Assembly: GCF_016808335.1 (NCBI RefSeq)
Contig: NC_053150.1
Location: 45,287,607 to 45,351,606, forward strand
Direction: 5' to 3'
DNA: 64,000 nucleotides
Source: Panicum virgatum
Taxonomy: Eukaryota > Streptophyta > Magnoliopsida > Poales > Poaceae
Shown here one piece after another: positions 60,214 through 64,000 of the stretch. The notes under the pieces are model-generated. The model searched no databases, had not been told where the DNA came from, and saw only the letters and a list, made by a program, of their open reading frames with translations. The translations under genes and the position numbers were made by a program. Each line of letters starts with the position of its first letter. Position 1 is the first letter of the stretch.

Positions 60214-60244
60214 CTGGAGAGAGAGAGAGATAGAGAGAGAGAGG
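60214..60244 (-). repeat. (GA)n microsatellite in the UGT pseudogene leader
   Basis: An interrupted GA run (gagagagagagatagagaga) lies just upstream of the UGT pseudogene start. It ends exactly where the next LTR begins. Confidence 0.85.
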
Positions 60245-61716
60245 TGAAAGCGATCGGGTGCTCTAGCCTAAGAGGGGGAGGGGGTGAATTAGGCACTATT
60301 AAAACCTTAACCTATGGCTCCAACTAGTTTGCACAAAACTTAAACTAGATCCAGCTATCTAGATGTGCAACTACGGTTCACCTTAGTGTGAAACCCTCAT
60401 CCCAAAAGAGTTTTGCAACCTATAGACAATCCTAGCAAGATACTATACTAAGAAAGTAAAGGCACACAAGTTGCAATATGAAATGCGGAAGCTTAAATGG
60501 AGAGATGAGAGGAAGCGAACTCTCGACACGAGGATTTATCCCGTGGTTCGGATTACCACAAAGGCGCCCCTACGTCCACGTTGTTGAAGCACTCATGAAG
60601 AGTATTGCTTCCCGGCAATCAAGTCTCTTCTGTGAACACAATCATGGTCACCTTGATCCCGATCTTCACTAAGGGAGATTGCCCACGAAGGAGGGGTCTC
60701 CGTCCCCCGCACAATGTCATCGACGCCGCTCCAGCCCAAGCCGGAGGGTCGTTGACTTGCCGGCGAGCCACCAATTGCTCCAAGGGGCCGGCGCACTATA
60801 ATACAAGTGTGGTTCACTCTAGAACCAGCCACAAGGATCTCAACCTTGCTTGTTCACTCACTCAAGAGCTAATCTAGCACTCACACTTTACAAAGCTAGT
60901 GCTAAAACCTAAGGATTTGATCTTTATGCTCTTGGATGGCTTGGAGATGTTCTTGGGTGTGTGTGTGATGTTTAGCAACTCCAGCAAACTTCAAATGGCC
61001 GGGGGATGCCATATATATAGGCCTCCAAGTCGTGGAGCCGTTGCTCCAACAGTCAGCAAAAATCTACGTACCATCGGATGAACTGATGCCTCTGCATGGG
61101 GTAGCGTCGGTTCATCCGGTCACTCTCAGACCCAAAGTAGGCGTTGGCTTCTCTGACACAGTTGCAGCAGTTCCAGGGACCATCGGTTGAACCGATGCTT
61201 GGGGTGTCGGTTCAACCGGTCACACACAGCAACTGGACTAGCCGTTGGGCCTCTCTCTTCTGCTGACGTCAATACACCGATGCTATGCTCCGACGCCTCA
61301 CCGGTTCAACCGGTGCTGAAGACTTGGCTCTTGCGCGCTTGACATCGTCTCTAGAACATGGTATGTTGAATGCACCGATGCCTATCTTGAAGCCGTCGGT
61401 TCAACCGGTGCATCACTTGATCTTCACATGATCTCCAGAGGTGCACAGACTTGTGCCAATAGCCAGGCCGTCGGATCATCCGACAACCATCGGATGCACC
61501 GATGGCTATAGCATCGGTTCTTCTGGTGCTACTGATTTCAGTAGAACTCGTCCAATTCAATGTTTCTTTCTTCGTGTTTTGCTTTGCATGGCCTTTGTAC
61601 TTCATCCCTGGGATCTAGAAATGTTCACTTAACAATACCATTAGTCCCATTGATTGCGTTGTCATTCGATCACGAAAATCACTCGAAATGGCATAAATGG
61701 TGCCATGTTCGTTACA

Positions 61717-63093
61717 ATCTCCCCCTTTTTGGTGATTGATGACAACACAATCAAAGCAAGCATAATATTTGCAAAAATTGACAAATTTAATCGCTTGATA
61801 TCAATTGAAACCAATTGAAACCACTTACACTTGCTTGGATGCTTACCACCATCCAATGATGGCTTGGCCTCCCCCTAAAACCATGATTTCCCCCTTTGTT
61901 CCTCCTCTTATCTTGCTACTTCTCCCTCATGACTTGATTCACTTAGGTATTTCTCTCCCTTTGGGATATGCTTCTTCTCCCTGAGAAAATACCTTGCTTT
62001 GATCCTCATTTCTCCCCCTTTGGAATCAAATCACCTAAAAGGTCTTGCTCCTAAAAAAGTCTTGCAAAACAATATAGCTCAAGAGAAGATTAGTAGCCTA
62101 GGGAGTTAGTGCCATGACTCATGATCCAATTGTATGATATCAATGAAGATACCAATTGAAAATTTTCACTATGGTGGATCACAAAATCACGAAACTAGCA
62201 TGACATGAGCTAAGCTATCCATAAGTGTGTGCACAAAAAGATAATGTGAAAATCAAGTGCACAACTAGATGTTATAACTAGAGAGCATAGATCATATCAT
62301 GCACAGAGGTAGCTCTAAAATAATAAGGAATTACAAAGATACTAATTGAATGAATTTAGAACCTTGCATACCTCCGGGGGTCCTTTGTTTACCTTGCATG
62401 TACCAATTGAAAGTGACTTGCAACCAATGAAAAGTCTTTAAACGAAGAGCACTTGGTACACCAAGGTTAAGCAAATGTATGAGCACATAGCCTATGAACT
62501 TAAATATGAGCATTTAAGTTCAATAGAGCATGACTCAATATGCATGAAAGCATAATTTATCTAATCACTCTTATAGAGTTGTTTGTTCACATTGATTGTG
62601 AATAACATTATCTTAGAGTGTTAAATCCATCGAGAGACTACAAATGATAAACTTGCAAACAGTTAGTCTCAAAAATCACAAATCATAGAGTGAACTCCCC
62701 TTAAATGTGTGCATTTAGTGTTTGAATCACCAAGAAAATGTATGCGCATTGATTTTGACACAATTGGGAATTTTACCCTATAGCTTGTGTTCATGGTACA
62801 CATATGAAATACATACCTCATGAGATTCATGTACCATGAAGGGTAACCTTGTGTAGTTTTCTACACACTTATCAAAACATGTAGGTTGCTCATGGGTTAG
62901 AATCATGACACAAGCAACCCACCATATATAACACTAGGAGATGCAATATGCAAACATCCTAGCAAAAGCAATGGAGTTACATGTTGCTTGAATTGAAATC
63001 TAGCTACCATTACCTTATGGGGGACTTGGGCAACACATGTCCAAGTTGTGAGCTTAGCTTGTTTTGGCTCGAAATTTCACTTCAACTTGTAAG
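61717..63093 (-). other. Non-coding stretch between gag and 3' LTR
   Basis: AT-rich with no frame above 60 codons. Protease, integrase, RT and RNase H, which normally follow gag, are absent, so most of pol has been deleted from this copy. Confidence 0.7.
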
Positions 63094-64000
63094 CTAAGCC
63101 TCCAAATCCCCCGAAGCCGTCCTTGGCTTTAAGTCTCCTTTGGAACCCACACCATTTGAGGCCCCCTTCATATTTATGATGATGTCCTTGGGCACCCAAA
63201 TGGAGTGGTTCCAACTCCTTTCCTTCTTCCCAACCTTGTGAGCAACCACCTTGCCATTTGTCTTCTTTTCGATCACATAGGAGGTGCTATTCCTTTTGTT
63301 CCTCCGGTTGGGCTTGGTGTAGATGAGAGAACTCTTGATTGTGAGCTTTTTTTTGTTCTTCTCATCCGGAAGCTTCTTCTTTGGTTGACGACACTTGTTG
63401 GACTTGTAGCCTTCTTTGTGGCACTTTGAGCAAGTCACGGTGGACCCCTTCTCAAGCTTCTTCACCATGTCTTCACGGTTATCTTGAGAAGGTTGGACAT
63501 TTCTCTCTATGCCTTTGCCCTTCAATCTATACAAGTCCTTCATGAGCCTTTCCACTTCTTGCTTGAGCTCATTATTTTCCTTAGCAATGAAATCATCACA
63601 TGATTCTACAACAACATTCTCATAGCATTTCTCATTGCAAGAGTTAGAGCAAAAATCATCAATTAAGTCAATACAAAAAGTTGAAGCATCTATCCTAGAT
63701 ATAGGAATTGCACAAGGGATAGTTTGCTTCATTTCCAAAGAGTCATTAGTATCATTAATGCTCTCAAATTTTAATTTGAGCTCTTCATGATCCTTGCTAA
63801 GCAATTTGAATTTGCACATCAAATCATCAAAATTTGTAGTAAGAGAAGCATTTCGATCATTGAGAGCATTAAGGTTTTTAATTTCTTTTGATTACTTTTT
63901 AATGACTTTTTGGTGCTCATGAACAAGGTCAAGAAGTTCATCAATTGAAGGAGAGTCGGAGTCATCATCAATTACATCGCTATACATACATTTTGCCATG
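63094..64000 (-). pseudogene. copia gag remnant with CCHC zinc knuckle
   Basis: A minus-strand frame runs from the window edge to 63094, with one TAA at 63892-63894. Upstream of it IDELLDLVHEHQKVIKK is readable and downstream SKEIKNLNALNDRNASL, both in frame. Features are a coiled-coil stretch (KENNELKQEVERLMKDLYRL), the zinc knuckle CSKCHKEGYKSNKC and the basic tail VIEKKTNGKVVAHKVGKKE with NHSIWVPKDII. This is the C-terminal part of a copia gag as seen in many grass elements. Confidence 0.88.

Larger units (their letters stand above)
60245..64000 (-). mobile_element. copia-type LTR retrotransposon (family 1), runs off the right edge
   Basis: The 3' LTR is 60245-61716 (1472 bp). On the minus strand it starts TGTAACG and ends CGCTTTCA. 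A purine tract AAAAAGGGGGAGAT directly precedes it (61717-61730), and gag lies further right, so the element reads leftward and its 5' part is outside the window. The LTR matches the solo LTR at 17122-18632 in layout and sequence. The left target site AGAGG (60240-60244) is visible. Its partner is off-window. Confidence 0.9.

Noticed and set aside
1..64000. tRNA, rRNA, CRISPR arrays, operons, bacterial-type regulation
   Set aside because: None seen. The DNA is plant nuclear, and repeated units are transposon-derived with no regular spacer pattern.

Overview
The window is nuclear DNA of a flowering plant, almost certainly a grass and probably a panicoid. The evidence is GC-rich, intron-containing plant genes beside AT-rich intergenic DNA, grass-type MITEs, Helitrons, long copia LTRs and Tat-type gypsy elements. 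The species call is inference. No bacterial, plasmid, phage or CRISPR feature is present.

Left third (1-20,000), the gene-rich part. A seven-exon bHLH transcription factor (237-2319, +) converges with a 19-exon plastid HSP90 gene (3419-7764, -). A six-exon ABHD17-like alpha/beta hydrolase gene (14210-19852, -) follows, with a 1.5 kb solo LTR in its first intron. Between the HSP90 and hydrolase genes lie two same-orientation non-autonomous Helitrons (8441-10958 and 11032-13914), 73 bp apart, carrying GC-rich sequence that may be captured gene fragments.

Middle (20,000-34,600) is repetitive: a hAT-type element with an 8 bp target duplication, MITEs, then a decayed Ty3/gypsy element (25183-34550, TSD CTTCA). 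The gypsy element was itself invaded by a poly-A-tailed retroposon, a third Helitron (30341-32512, whose removal restores the integrase reading frame) and a PIF/Harbinger-like element that landed 5 bp inside the 3' LTR.

Right half (34,600-64,000). An intact single-exon UGT89-type glucosyltransferase gene (34794-36230, -) has a paralogue in the same orientation that is split by a 3.9 kb copia element (55900-59829, TSD CACCA). A second copia element, which runs off the right edge, sits 54 bp upstream of the paralogue's start. Between the two UGTs is a three-level nest: a LINE remnant interrupted by an 8.1 kb LTR element without coding capacity (39331-47423, TSD GGCAC), itself interrupted by a 1.66 kb solo LTR (45121-46780, TSD AAGCC). 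A 3.7 kb gypsy derivative with almost identical 1105 bp LTRs (49453-53134, TSD GTTGC) is the youngest insertion.

All exon coordinates come from GT/AG sites read by eye with reading-frame checks. LTR and TSD boundaries were read directly. No alignment or database search was run.
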